The notes below the pieces were generated by a model that was not told the DNA's origin, ran no database searches, and was given only the letters and a program-made list of their open reading frames with translations. A stretch of 64,000 nt of DNA, taken from assembly GCF_001280125.1 (NCBI RefSeq), contig NZ_LGEG01000160.1, forward strand, positions 1-64,000. Direction: 5' to 3'. How positions within the stretch are numbered: position 1 is the first letter of the stretch; every line of letters starts with the position of its first letter. This DNA comes from Streptomyces sp. NRRL F-6492. GTDB taxonomy: Bacteria > Actinomycetota > Actinomycetes > Streptomycetales > Streptomycetaceae. A program made the position numbers and the translations under genes. Shown in pieces: positions 45,011 through 53,748 of this stretch.

Positions 45011-46162
45011 TCATGCGTCAGGGCACTCGAAGGGTGCTCCCACCGGACCGATGACCGGCAACGGGCGTTCCGCGTTCCGGCCACGTTCGCTCGCCACGAG
45101 GTCCCGGGGCGAGAGGGGCCGCGGCTCTGCGGCCGTCGTCCCGCAGGGGGCCGGATAGGAACTCTCCGTCGTGGCGTACGGCAGGCACACGCCGGGCTCG
45201 GGCGCGTAGCGCAGGAGGTGGGAGCGTACCCGGTCGGTGTAGGGGCGCAGCCGGGCCGGGATGCCGTTCTCCTTCTGCACCACCCAGGTCGCGGTGCGGT
45301 AGGCCGCGGCGAGGTTGAGGGCCGGGTCGCCCGCGACGCCCTCCAGCTGGGGTGCCAGCGTGCACAGCATGCGGCCGAGGGCGGCGATGGACGTCTCCGC
45401 GTCCAGCGGGGGCCGGGGGACGCTGTGCTGCAGGTCTTCGGGGAGGTAGTAGCGCAGCACACGGGGGGTCCAGCGGGCAATGCCGTACTCGTCCGCGGCG
45501 GGATCGCTCAGGTGCGGATCGAAGTCGCTCTCGGTCTTCAGTATCGCCGCGACCAGGGCGGGCGAGAGCTGGGGCGCGGCGCAGGCGGTGCCGGCCGCCA
45601 CGATCGCGGGACGGTAGCGGGCGGGGACGCCGGCGTGGCGGCTGAACCAGGCGTCGGGGGCGCGGGCTTCGCGGCCGTTGCGGGGCGCGGAGGCGGCGCC
45701 CGTGGTCGCCAGCAGCAGCACCGCTCCGGCGATGCCGGCGGCGCGACGCAGGATGCGGCGTCGGCCGGGCTCGGCCACGGCAGGTGTGCCGGGGCGGGGC
45801 GGGTCCTGCGGGGGCTTTCGGGCGGGCGGGTCCTGCGTCGGGTGGCCGGAGGCCGGGGGGACTTCGGTGCCCGGGCGCGGTGAGGGGTGTGCCGGGGCGA
45901 GTAGTACCGCCAGGGCACGGCGGCGCGACTCCCACGCTGCCACGTCGCCGCCGCACGCCGTCACGTAGGCGGCGAGGACCGCGGCGCTCGGCAGCCGCTT
46001 GCCGCCCGCCGCCGCGGCCAGCGTCGAGGCGGCGAAATGGGTCTGTGCGGCAAGCCGTTGGTATGACGGTAATCCGGCGGTGCGACGCAGCGCGCGCAGG
46101 TCCCGGGCGAAGAGCGTGAGCGGCCCGCCTCCGGGGTCGAGAGGCTGTTCCTGCCTGCCCAT
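45011..46162 (-). CDS. HTH domain fused to a transmembrane lytic transglycosylase-like (SLT) domain
   Basis: A 383-residue protein. Residues 15-85 are an XRE-like helix-turn-helix (FARDLRALRRTAGLPSYQRLAAQTHFAASTLAAAAGGKRLPS...VTACGG), of the type that starts many Streptomyces sensor proteins. A Pro-rich linker leads to one helix (AAGIAGAVLLLATTGAASA, about 140-158). The outer part resembles soluble lytic transglycosylases: VAAILKTESDFDPHLSDP with the catalytic Glu and EYGIARWTP. GGAGGA precedes the ATG. It is divergent from the NlpC/P60 gene, so both may be co-regulated in wall turnover. Confidence 0.78.
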   Translation of the reverse strand: MGRQEQPLDPGGGPLTLFARDLRALRRTAGLPSYQRLAAQTHFAASTLAAAAGGKRLPSAAVLAAYVTACGGDVAAWESRRRALAVLLAPAHPSPRPGTEVPPASGHPTQDPPARKPPQDPPRPGTPAVAEPGRRRILRRAAGIAGAVLLLATTGAASAPRNGREARAPDAWFSRHAGVPARYRPAIVAAGTACAAPQLSPALVAAILKTESDFDPHLSDPAADEYGIARWTPRVLRYYLPEDLQHSVPRPPLDAETSIAALGRMLCTLAPQLEGVAGDPALNLAAAYRTATWVVQKENGIPARLRPYTDRVRSHLLRYAPEPGVCLPYATTESSYPAPCGTTAAEPRPLSPRDLVASERGRNAERPLPVIGPVGAPFECPDA

Positions 46163-46336
46163 GGCGAAGTCCTCCGACTGCGACCGGCCTGGTCGGCCGA
46201 CTTTTTGTCTGCCAATTGTCCACGGATTGGCCAGAGCGACAAAGACGGTTGTCCGCCGCGCTTTGCTGGGCGTGACCGGGCAGTCACGGCGTACGCCCGG
46301 GCGCGCCGACACGCGATCAGAAACCGAGGACACGAG
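46163..46336. promoter_or_regulatory. Divergent promoter region of the two cell-wall enzyme genes
   Basis: The 174-base gap contains GGCCGACTTTTTGTCTGCCAA (AT-rich, near 46194) and GGCCAGAGCGACAAAGACGG. It must drive both the SLT-type and NlpC/P60 genes; no clear -10/-35 pair. Confidence 0.35.
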
Positions 46337-47671
46337 ATGAGACCAAGTGAGCGAGGTGGCGGTGGTCGAGGACCACTCGACCGTACGCACCTGCTGAGAG
46401 TGCTGCTCGCGGCGGTGATGGCGGTGGCCTGTCTGGGCCTGCCGGCCACGACGACGGCCGCCGCGGCCTCACCGGCAGCGGCCCCCGCTTCCGCGGCCAC
46501 CGCCATGACCACCGCCGGCGAGGCCGCCGCCACCTGCGCCCCGCTGAAGCCGGGGGCCAGTGCCACCGCGGTGGACGCGGTGGAGGCCGCCTGCCGTTAT
46601 GTGGGCTGGAGTTACGCGTGGGGCGGCGGCCACGCCCAGGGCCTGCCCGGCCCGAGTCAGGGCATGATCGACCCGACCGACCCGCGGTCGTACGGGGACC
46701 CCAAGCTCTGGAGCTTCGACTGCATCGGGCTGGTGCGCTGGGCCTGGTACAAGGCGACCAGGCAGGACATCGTCAGCGAGCGCACCACACAGTCCACCTG
46801 GCAGAATCCGGGTTACGCCCACACGAAGTTCACCAAGGAGCAGGGCGAGGCCCCGCTCCTGCCCGGCGACATCCTCTACTTCGGCACGGGCATCACGCAC
46901 GTCGCGCTCTACCTCGGCGGCGGCAAGGTGGTGGAGGCCCCCAACTCGGGCGATGTCGTTCGAGTCGCGGACGCCCGGTGGGACCGCTACCAGGGCGCGT
47001 TCCGACCGCACACCTCCGGCGTGTTCCCGGTCTGGGAGTACGACGGGCTGGGGCAGCACGTGAAGACGTGGGGCCAGCCCAACCTGCGCGAGAACTCCCA
47101 CACCGGCAGCCCGGTCAAGTGGCAGAACGGCAACGGCATCTCCGTCGCCGTCCGGGCGTTGTGCCAGCGGGTGGGCGAACGGGTCACCGTCGACGGCATG
47201 GCCAACAACGTCTGGACCTATCTGCCGGACTACCGCAGCTGGGTGAGCAACTTGTTCCTGCAAGGCCCCGCGATCATGCCGGGCGTACCGTCCTGCGGGC
47301 AGTACGCGGCCATCGGGGGCACGCTGGACGGCGCCGACTCGAACACGTCCTGCGGCGACGGCACCGAGCCGAACTCCACGGGCGCGTGGACGGCCAGGTC
47401 GACCACCGTGTGGGGCCGCACCGTCGAGCTGCGCTACAACGGCACGACCGCGTGCGCCTGGGGGCGCGTCATCGGCGGCACGATCGGCGACGAGATCTGG
47501 GTCGACCGCAGCAGCGACGGCGGCGCGACGTGGGAACCGATGCTCGGCTACACCACGGTCACCTCGGGCGGCGACGCGTACACCACGCAGTGGAACGACA
47601 ACGGGCTGGTGATGCGCGCCTGCGGCACCAACGGCAAGGGCGGGACGATCGCCTGCACCGGCTGGTACTGA
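46337..47671 (+). CDS. Secreted NlpC/P60 cell-wall hydrolase
   Basis: A 444-residue protein. A signal peptide (about residues 20-46) is followed by the NlpC/P60 domain, where WSFDCIGLVRWAW holds the catalytic Cys129 and GTGITHVALYLGGGKVVEAP gives His188. The family cleaves peptidoglycan stem peptides (D-Glu to diaminopimelate). Residues 260-444 form a C-terminal region with repeats of the SH3-like kind (LPDYRSWVSNLFL; GTTACAWGRVIGGTIGDEIWVDRSSDGGATW). GAGGA before ATG. It is followed by the SH3-like small protein gene. Confidence 0.9.
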   Translation: MRPSERGGGGRGPLDRTHLLRVLLAAVMAVACLGLPATTTAAAASPAAAPASAATAMTTAGEAAATCAPLKPGASATAVDAVEAACRYVGWSYAWGGGHAQGLPGPSQGMIDPTDPRSYGDPKLWSFDCIGLVRWAWYKATRQDIVSERTTQSTWQNPGYAHTKFTKEQGEAPLLPGDILYFGTGITHVALYLGGGKVVEAPNSGDVVRVADARWDRYQGAFRPHTSGVFPVWEYDGLGQHVKTWGQPNLRENSHTGSPVKWQNGNGISVAVRALCQRVGERVTVDGMANNVWTYLPDYRSWVSNLFLQGPAIMPGVPSCGQYAAIGGTLDGADSNTSCGDGTEPNSTGAWTARSTTVWGRTVELRYNGTTACAWGRVIGGTIGDEIWVDRSSDGGATWEPMLGYTTVTSGGDAYTTQWNDNGLVMRACGTNGKGGTIACTGWY

Positions 47672-47763
47672 CGCGCCGCCCCTCCGCCCGGCGCTCCCCT
47701 TTCACGTTCTCCCGCGCGGTCCCGGCGGCCGCGCCGCGCACAGGAAGACAGGCCAGAGGACAG

Positions 47764-48252
47764 ATGACCTCCCTCCTCATGAAGACGAAGACGAAGACGA
47801 GCACGAAGACGAGCACGAAGACCGAGACGAAGGCCGAGGGGCAGACACGGGCGGGCCTGGGCGGGCGCATCGCGTCCCGTCTGCGCACGCGTGTCACCAC
47901 CGCCGTGGCTGCGACGGCCCTCGCCGCCGGCACCCTCACCGGCGCGGCGGGCACCGCGCACGCCGACGGGCGCGGTGTCGGCTGGTACGGCGTGTGGGCG
48001 TCGAACGTCAACCTGCGCACCGGCGGAGAGGAATGCCAGCTGCGGCCGGGCACAGTCAACTGCTTCCGCGTCGTCAACCAGGTCAGCGCCCCCGCGGCGG
48101 TCTACGTGTACTGCCAGACGTACGGCGTCGAGTCCGTGGGCGGCAACCCGTACTGGCTGTGGGTCATGCCGACCCACGGCGAGCGCGGTTACATGTCGAG
48201 CTACTACATCGACAACGCGTCGAACTGGATCGACGGCGTACCCGAGTGCTGA
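47764..48252 (+). CDS. Small secreted SH3-like protein with a Lys/Thr repeat head
   Basis: A 162-residue protein. Residues 6-24 are a MKTKTKTSTKTSTKTETK run, then RLRTRVTTAVAATALAAGTLTGAAGTAHA forms a signal peptide with an unusually long basic N-region, and the mature part has an SH3-like pattern (VWASNVNLRTGGEECQLRPGTVNCFRVVNQVSAPAAVYVYCQTYG...YWLWVMPTHGERGYMSSYYIDN). The true start may be Met6 (47779) or the Met here; AGAGGA lies three bases before 47764. Likely binds cell-wall material next to the NlpC/P60 enzyme. Confidence 0.8.
   Translation: MTSLLMKTKTKTSTKTSTKTETKAEGQTRAGLGGRIASRLRTRVTTAVAATALAAGTLTGAAGTAHADGRGVGWYGVWASNVNLRTGGEECQLRPGTVNCFRVVNQVSAPAAVYVYCQTYGVESVGGNPYWLWVMPTHGERGYMSSYYIDNASNWIDGVPEC
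47782..47832 (+). repeat. AAGACG-type triplet repeat inside the small secreted gene
   Basis: Seventeen codons alternate AAG or GAG-like and ACG/AGC units encoding KTKTKTSTKTSTKTETK. The region is prone to slippage, which would change the length of the signal-peptide head by pairs of codons. Confidence 0.6.
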
Positions 48253-48376
48253 GTCCGGTCGGCTGAGCCCGGCCCGGTGCGGGGGGGGCATCGTCACGTC
48301 TTCGGACGGGGCGGTGCCCTCTCCCCTTGTCGGGGTGCGGGAGGGGCGGGCAGGGCTCGTCCCCGATGCTGAGGGC

Positions 48377-48685
48377 ATGGGATTCGCCGTCTTCACGGCC
48401 CTGTCCGGACTGGTCATCGCGCCGACCGCCCTGGCCTTCGTCGGCCAGCTGCTGCGCGGCGGTGGCCCCGGTGAGGCCCGGACCTCGGAGTGTCCGGCTC
48501 ATCGCGTCCCTGACCGGCAGAGACCGCGAAGGCGGTACGCCGTTGCTCACCGAGGTTCCGGCCGCCGCTGTCCGGGGCGGGCCCCCGGACAGCGGCGGGG
48601 TGTTCCGGCGGCCGACAAGGTCCACGACCACGACGAGGAGGCGGTCCTCAGCTTCCCGCGCCAGGGGCCCCCGCCCACGTGGTGA
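48377..48685 (+). CDS. Possible small ORF with one membrane segment
   Basis: A 102-residue frame beginning MGFAVFTALSGLVIAPTALAFVGQLL (a hydrophobic segment) and then losing coding character. It has no strong ribosome site and overlaps the end of the monooxygenase gene. It may be the start of an eroded membrane protein gene. Confidence 0.25.
   Translation: MGFAVFTALSGLVIAPTALAFVGQLLRGGGPGEARTSECPAHRVPDRQRPRRRYAVAHRGSGRRCPGRAPGQRRGVPAADKVHDHDEEAVLSFPRQGPPPTW
48565..48595 (-). terminator. Hairpin after the FAD monooxygenase gene
   Basis: A 13-base-pair stem (CCGCTGTCCGGGG with CCCCGGACAGCGG) and loop CGGGC. It begins about 50 bases past the monooxygenase stop, a good position for termination. 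Confidence 0.65.
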
Positions 48686-50168
48686 GCGCCCGTGCCCGTT
48701 CGGCCTGCCGCTCGGCCACGTCACCGGTCCGGCTCGCCCAGGCGACATGGCCGTCGGGACGCATCAGAACCTCTGACACGCCGGCCAGTTCGGGGTGGTG
48801 GTCCCACCCGGTCACCGTCACGGCCTCGACGCGTCCGCTCCACCCGGCCTCGACGGCGGGTGGGAGCGCCTCGCCCCCGGCGAAGTCCAGCAGCAGGAAA
48901 CGGCTGCGGTCGGTCAGTTCGTAGACCCGCGTGGCGGACGACCCCGCGGCGGTCAGGCCGATGTCCGGCATCCGCCGTCCCTCCAACGGGTCGGCGTCCG
49001 GGCGGCGGGCGGGGTAGGCGGTGTCGAGGGCGGACACCCGCCCGGCCAGGTTCCGGTTGACCTCGGCCATGCCCAGGAACTCGTCGAACATCCGGCGCAG
49101 CGCGGCGGCGGGCCCCGCGTACTGCGGGACGAGTACCAGTTCTCCCAACAGCGTCTGGACCCCGGTGTTCTCGACGACCGCCGCACCGACCGGCCGGCGC
49201 TCGGCGTCGTAGCCGTCCAGCAGCCCGGGCGGCGCCCAGCCGCTGATCTCGGCCGCCAGCTTCCAGCCCAGGTTGGCGGCGTCCTGCAACCCGGTGTTGA
49301 GGCCTTGCCCGCCCGCGGGGAAGTGGATGTGGGCGGCGTCGCCCGCCAGCAGGACGCGGCCCGCGCGATAACGCTCGGCGAGGCGGCTCGCGTTGCCGAA
49401 GCGGGACAGCCACCGGGGTCGACCGACGCCGCAGTCGGACCCGCAGATGTCCGCCAGGGAGGTCCGGAACTCCTCCAGCGTCACGGGCTCCCGGGAGGGA
49501 ACGCGCATCCGCGTGGGATCGAGGTAGACGAGCCGGGCGCCCCCGTCCTCCAGCGGTGCGACCAGCACACCGCGGGCCTGTGCGCGCCGAAGTCCCGGAT
49601 CGGCCCGGTCCACGGTCTCGAAGTCGCCGAGGACACCGGTCAACGTCTCCTCCGTCCCCGGGAACCCGATGCCCGCGGCCGCGCGCACCAGGCTGCGTCC
49701 GCCGTCGCACCCCACCGCGTACGCCGCCCGGAGGGTGCGCCGTCCGCCGGGCGCGTCCACCTCCACCTCGACACCGTCGGAGTCCTGGCGCACGGCGACG
49801 GTCTCGTGCCCGCGCAGGATCTCGACGCCGAGCTCGCCGGCCCGTTCCGCGAGCAGGGCCTCTGTGCGGGCCTGGGGGATGTACAGCGTATAGGCGTGGC
49901 GGCTGTCGAGGGCGCTGAAGTCGAGCCGGGTTCCCAGTCCCGCGAAGTGCCAGTCCGGCACGGTGGTGCCGGCCGCGAGGAAGCGGGGGGCCAGCCCCCG
50001 CAGGTCCATCAGCTCGATGCTGCGCGGATGCAGCGTCAGGGCCCGGGAGTCGCGCTGCGGTTCCGGGCGGCGCTCGACGACCAGCGGTCGTACGCCCGCC
50101 AGCGCCAGCTCGCAGGCGAGCATCAGTCCGGTCGGACCCGCTCCGACGACGATCACATCAGAGGTCAT
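48648..50168 (-). CDS. FAD-dependent aromatic hydroxylase-type monooxygenase
   Basis: A 506-residue class A flavin monooxygenase. VIVVGAGPTGLMLACELALAGVRPLVVERR is the FAD Rossmann motif, an Asp-Gly motif VGCDGGRSLVRAAAGI follows, and the second FAD motif GRVLLAGDAAHIHFPAGGQGLNTGLQDAANL is perfect. The C-terminal thioredoxin-like domain (residues 400-506) is typical for the PheA/TetX/MhpA group. The start MTSDVIVVGAG at 50168 has GGAGGAAG upstream. It is divergent from a TetR gene with a shared double operator, so it is induced when that repressor binds its ligand, perhaps an antibiotic or phenol. Confidence 0.92.
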   Translation of the reverse strand: MTSDVIVVGAGPTGLMLACELALAGVRPLVVERRPEPQRDSRALTLHPRSIELMDLRGLAPRFLAAGTTVPDWHFAGLGTRLDFSALDSRHAYTLYIPQARTEALLAERAGELGVEILRGHETVAVRQDSDGVEVEVDAPGGRRTLRAAYAVGCDGGRSLVRAAAGIGFPGTEETLTGVLGDFETVDRADPGLRRAQARGVLVAPLEDGGARLVYLDPTRMRVPSREPVTLEEFRTSLADICGSDCGVGRPRWLSRFGNASRLAERYRAGRVLLAGDAAHIHFPAGGQGLNTGLQDAANLGWKLAAEISGWAPPGLLDGYDAERRPVGAAVVENTGVQTLLGELVLVPQYAGPAAALRRMFDEFLGMAEVNRNLAGRVSALDTAYPARRPDADPLEGRRMPDIGLTAAGSSATRVYELTDRSRFLLLDFAGGEALPPAVEAGWSGRVEAVTVTGWDHHPELAGVSEVLMRPDGHVAWASRTGDVAERQAERARALTTWAGAPGAGS

Positions 50169-50184
50169 GTCTTCCTCCACATTA

Positions 50185-50214
50185 GTGAACAGCGTTCACG
50201 TGAACGCCGTTCAC
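50185..50214. promoter_or_regulatory. Double palindromic operator of the TetR regulator
   Basis: GTGAACAGCGTTCAC (50185-50199) is followed directly by GTGAACGCCGTTCAC (50200-50214): two copies of a 15-base palindrome with arms GTGAAC/GTTCAC. Located between divergent tetR and monooxygenase starts, this is a textbook TetR operator arrangement, with each copy binding one dimer. Confidence 0.85.
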
Positions 50215-50220
50215 TATAAT
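50215..50220 (+). promoter_or_regulatory. TATAAT -10 element of the tetR-type gene
   Basis: A perfect TATAAT abuts the operator and ends seven bases before the ATG at 50228, so transcription would begin at or next to the A of the start codon and the message would be leaderless. No strong -35 is visible, and no ribosome site precedes the ATG. Confidence 0.7.
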
Positions 50221-50227
50221 CACGGCC

Positions 50228-50899
50228 ATGAGCGATCCGTCCACCTCCCGCCCGGCCCGCGGCCGTCCGCCCCGCCTCGACCGGGCGCGCACCGTCGAAA
50301 CCGCACTGGCCCTGCTGAACGACTCCGGTCTCGACGCGCTGACCATGCGGCGGCTCGCGGAGGCCATGGACGTACAGGCCGGGGCGCTCTACCGGCACTT
50401 CCGGACCAAGGACGACCTGCTGACCGCGATGGCGGAGCGGATGATGGCCGACCTCCGGGTCCCCGAGGGCGGTGAGGCCTGGAGCGACCGCCTCTCCGGT
50501 CTGGCCGGGGCGTTGCGGCAGGCCCTGCTGGCCCATCGCGACGGTGCCCGTGTGTTCGCCGGGACGCACTCCACCGGTCCGGGCACCCTGGGCTTCGCGG
50601 AGGCTTGTACGGGTGTCCTGCGTGACGCCGGATTCACCGACGCGGACGCGGCCAGGGCCTTGATGGCGGTGGTCCACTTCACTGTCGGGCACACCTTGGA
50701 GGAGCAGGCCGCGCTGCGACCTGAGGACGGTTCCCCGGCCGATCCGGAGGTCCTGCGCGAGGCGGTCTCCGCCGGCGGATACCCCCACCTCACAGCCGCT
50801 CTGCCCACCCTCGTGGAGCCGGACCGCGCGCCCCACTTCGATTTCGGCCTCGCCTTGCTCGTGGCAGGTCTCGAAGCGCTGCGCCGACCGCACCGGTGA
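50228..50899 (+). CDS. TetR-family repressor of the divergent monooxygenase
   Basis: A 223-residue regulator. The N-terminal HTH is clear (TVETALALLNDSGLDALTMRRLAEAMDVQAGALYRHFRTKDDLLTAM, residues 21-67). The remainder is a helical ligand domain of the TetR_C type (residues 75-215), close to the class of true tetracycline repressors, with His and aromatic positions suitable for a ligand pocket. It overlaps no gene and probably represses itself and the monooxygenase via the two adjacent palindromes. Confidence 0.92.
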   Translation: MSDPSTSRPARGRPPRLDRARTVETALALLNDSGLDALTMRRLAEAMDVQAGALYRHFRTKDDLLTAMAERMMADLRVPEGGEAWSDRLSGLAGALRQALLAHRDGARVFAGTHSTGPGTLGFAEACTGVLRDAGFTDADAARALMAVVHFTVGHTLEEQAALRPEDGSPADPEVLREAVSAGGYPHLTAALPTLVEPDRAPHFDFGLALLVAGLEALRRPHR

Positions 50900-51094
50900 T
50901 CCGGCGGGCCCCGGTCCGAGGCGGTCCGGCAGGCCGCGACCGACGCGGACCGCGACCTTGACGCCCTGGCGATCTGCTGCGGCGGAGCCGGCAGGACGCC
51001 GGGGACGCGTCGTCGGACGACTCCGGGCGGAAGCCGACGCGCATGCGGTCCCGCGGACGGGACATCCGGTCCCTCTACGGAAAGGGGGCTGTGG

Positions 51095-51481
51095 ATGAGT
51101 TCGGAGCCGAAGGTCTTACTGGCGCGGGGCGCGGACGATCCGGCCGGTTGGGCGTGGATCGCCGCGATCTTCGCGCTCTACCTGCTGATCGGCTACGGGC
51201 TGGAGTACCGGTCGAAGAAGCGCAGAGGTGTCGCCCGCCCGGCGAGAGCGGCGGCGGAAGGCCTGTGGTCCGAACGCGAGGGGATCGACCCGGTGCGACG
51301 CTTCGCCGGCCGCATGGTGATGCTGTGCGGCGCGCTGGTGACAGGACTCGCCGGGTTCCTCACCCGAAACGCGCACACGGCGGTGCAGTTCCCGGTCGTG
51401 GGCGCCGTGGCCCTGCTCGGGATCTTCGCGTGGGCGTACTTCGACCACCGTACGGAGCCGCGCGGTGAGACCGGCCCCTGA
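51095..51481 (+). CDS. Small three-helix membrane protein
   Basis: A 128-residue protein with hydrophobic segments at about 19-36, 76-95 and 100-115, and a basic loop (YRSKKRRGVARPARAA) between the first two. AAAGGGGG lies ahead of the ATG. No family recognised. The 195-base gap before it holds no gene. Confidence 0.65.
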   Translation: MSSEPKVLLARGADDPAGWAWIAAIFALYLLIGYGLEYRSKKRRGVARPARAAAEGLWSEREGIDPVRRFAGRMVMLCGALVTGLAGFLTRNAHTAVQFPVVGAVALLGIFAWAYFDHRTEPRGETGP

Positions 51482-51502
51482 GGGCCGCCCCGTAAACGGT
51501 CC

Positions 51503-52336
51503 TCATTCCGCGGTCGGGGCGAAGGGGTGCAGTTCGTCGCCGCCCGGCTGGACGATGCCGTAGCTGCTCTCCGGGACCTCGTTCCAGGCGCCGGGCAGGT
51601 CGCCCAGGGGTTCGGACACGACGAGGCGGGTCTCCTCCGAGACGTCCCGCAGGAACGTGACGTCGGGGTGCAGTCTGCGCAGCGTCTCCACCCGGCTGCT
51701 GTAGAACAGGGAGCGGGAGGCGCGCTCGCTGGAGTAGCGGAAGGCCCAGAGGCGCTCGCCGTCGGTGATGGCGAGCGTCATCTGCAGGGGGAACTCCACT
51801 CCGTGCTCGCGGCCGACGCGCTCCACCACCCCCGCCATGCGGGCGACGGCGGCGGGCGGGTCCCGGTCGAGGCCGAAGGTGAGGGCCAGGTAGAACATCA
51901 CCTCGGAGTCCGTCGTCCCTTCGAGGTCCGCGTACAGCCCCGGGTCGACGAGCAGCGCGAGGTCGCGGCGCATGAGGTGGAACCCCGCGACGGCGCCGTT
52001 GTGCATGAACATCCAGCGGCCGTGCCGGAAGGGGTGGCAGTTCGACTGCTGCACCGCCGTCCCGGTCGACGCCCGGATGTGCGCGAAGAACAGCGGCGAG
52101 CGGACGTGGTCCGCCAGCTCCCGCAGGTTGCGGTTGCTCCAGGCGGGACCGATCTCCCGGAAGAGCGCCGGGGAGTCGACGCCCTCCGTGTACCAGCCGA
52201 CGCCGAACCCGTCGCCGTTGGTCGTCTCCACGCCGAGCTTGGAGTGCAGGCTCTGGTCGATCAGGGAGTGCGCGGGCTTGTACAGGATGGTGTCGAGCAG
52301 CACCGGCGTGCCCGAGTACGCCAGCCATCGGCACAT
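51503..52336 (-). CDS. Class II glutamine amidotransferase (EgtC/YafJ-like)
   Basis: A 277-residue N-terminal-nucleophile amidotransferase. MCRWLAYSG places the catalytic Cys at position 2, and THxxR-type elements (FFAHIRASTGTAVQQSNCHPFRHGRWMFMHNG) form the glutamine pocket; GDGFGVGWY follows. The start is fixed by the required Cys2. Members include EgtC of ergothioneine synthesis, but the other egt genes are absent here, so it is a YafJ-like orphan. Located next to a DUF2254 membrane protein. Confidence 0.9.
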   Translation of the reverse strand: MCRWLAYSGTPVLLDTILYKPAHSLIDQSLHSKLGVETTNGDGFGVGWYTEGVDSPALFREIGPAWSNRNLRELADHVRSPLFFAHIRASTGTAVQQSNCHPFRHGRWMFMHNGAVAGFHLMRRDLALLVDPGLYADLEGTTDSEVMFYLALTFGLDRDPPAAVARMAGVVERVGREHGVEFPLQMTLAITDGERLWAFRYSSERASRSLFYSSRVETLRRLHPDVTFLRDVSEETRLVVSEPLGDLPGAWNEVPESSYGIVQPGGDELHPFAPTAE

Positions 52337-52415
52337 GCGTCATCACCTGGATCCCTGCCGTGCTCCGGGAGCGACACCGGGAAGATCCCGTACGGCCCTC
52401 CCATTCTCGGCCCCC

Positions 52416-53723
52416 TCACCCGGGAGTGCCACGCGTGTGCCCTCCGAAGGGCCCCTCCCGTCCTTCCCCGGCGTCGTCCTCCCAGACGAGCGGGTACGCC
52501 TCGGCGCCGGTCCGCTCGGCCCACCGAAGCCGGTCGAGCACGACGGCCCGCCGGTCCTCGGGGACCCGCTCGACGAGCGTGCGCAGGAGGTCGCGCGTTC
52601 TGCGCAGCGCCATCGGGGAACCGGTCGCGGCGAAGAGCACGTCGTCGACGGCGGTCCGGACGTAGTGGTCCCAGCCCGGGACCGGAACGCTCACCCGCGG
52701 CCGTCCGGCGGAGTCGTGGAACCGGCCCACGGCCAGGTCCCGGCCGGCGAGACGGATCAGCAGGGCCTCCAGGCGGTCCAGTACCTCCACCGCCGTGGCC
52801 GGATCGTTCACCGCGGGTGACAGGGCGCGGAGGGCGATGTCGGCGAGGAGCCGGAAGGGCAGTTCGGGGTCCTGGTCGAAGGTGCGCTCCACCCCCGTCG
52901 ACAGGGTGGTGAGGAGGACCGCCGCCCGTGCGTCGTCCCCGGCCACCCGGGCGATCACCGTGCCCTCCGTCAGGGTGGTGCCGGGGGCGACCCGGAAGGC
53001 GACCGAGAAGTCGTGCTCCCGGGCCAGGGCCAGGAGGGCGGGCACGTCGATGCTCTGCAGCACGGCCGGCGGCCTCGTCCAGCGCACCTCCGTGCCCGTG
53101 CCCGTGTCGGTGTCGGTCGCCGGGAGCGGCTGGGCGGCGGCCGGTGCGTACGGGTCGACGTACAGGGCGTCGTACAGGCGGTGCGCGCGGGCGGCGATCG
53201 CGGTGAGCGACTGACCGAGCTGGATCGAGTCGAACGCCCGCATCTGCAGGGTGCGCATCAGCGCGAGCGCGACCAGGGTGAGGAGCACCGCCGTGCACGG
53301 GACGAAGACGGAGACGCCCTCCCGGGAACCGATGGCCAGGCCCGAGGTGATGCAGAAGACGAAGAGGCCGATCGTGAAGGCGAACGTCCGCCAGACGATC
53401 GGTTCGTGGCGGAACAGACCGAGGCGGGGGGTGAACGTGCTCGCGGAGAACTGCACGACAAGGAAGAGCACCGAGTAGATGACGCTCACCAGGCTGATGA
53501 CGCCGAAGCCCAGGGTGAACAGCACGCTGACCACCCGGCCCGCGTCCACCTGAGGCCCCCCGGTGACCAGGGGCGCCGGCAGTCCCAGTCCCAGGCCGGC
53601 GAGGGCGCACAGCAACTGGGACAGGTCCCTGCGCACGGTGCGCCCGGGCCGCCGGAACGACGTGGCGCGCCGGCGCCGTTCCCGCGCCCCGGGACGGACG
53701 GGACCGTCGGCATGGTCCGGCAT
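52416..53723 (-). CDS. DUF2254 membrane protein
   Basis: A 435-residue protein. After a basic N-terminal 30 residues it has four helices within residues 30-165 (LSQLLCALAGLGLGLPAPLV, VVSVLFTLGFGVISLVSVIYSVLFLVVQFSAS, TFAFTIGLFVFCITSGLAIG, TAVLLTLVALALMRTLQ), then a long cytoplasmic domain with the family segments PALLALAREHDFSVAFRVAPG and LADIALRALSPAVNDPATAVEVLDRL. Function unknown. GGAGGAGG lies upstream of ATG 53723, a short distance from the 21-base repeats. Confidence 0.88.
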   Translation of the reverse strand: MPDHADGPVRPGARERRRRATSFRRPGRTVRRDLSQLLCALAGLGLGLPAPLVTGGPQVDAGRVVSVLFTLGFGVISLVSVIYSVLFLVVQFSASTFTPRLGLFRHEPIVWRTFAFTIGLFVFCITSGLAIGSREGVSVFVPCTAVLLTLVALALMRTLQMRAFDSIQLGQSLTAIAARAHRLYDALYVDPYAPAAAQPLPATDTDTGTGTEVRWTRPPAVLQSIDVPALLALAREHDFSVAFRVAPGTTLTEGTVIARVAGDDARAAVLLTTLSTGVERTFDQDPELPFRLLADIALRALSPAVNDPATAVEVLDRLEALLIRLAGRDLAVGRFHDSAGRPRVSVPVPGWDHYVRTAVDDVLFAATGSPMALRRTRDLLRTLVERVPEDRRAVVLDRLRWAERTGAEAYPLVWEDDAGEGREGPFGGHTRGTPG

Positions 53724-53748
53724 CCGGCCTCCTCCGGGTCGACTGTGA

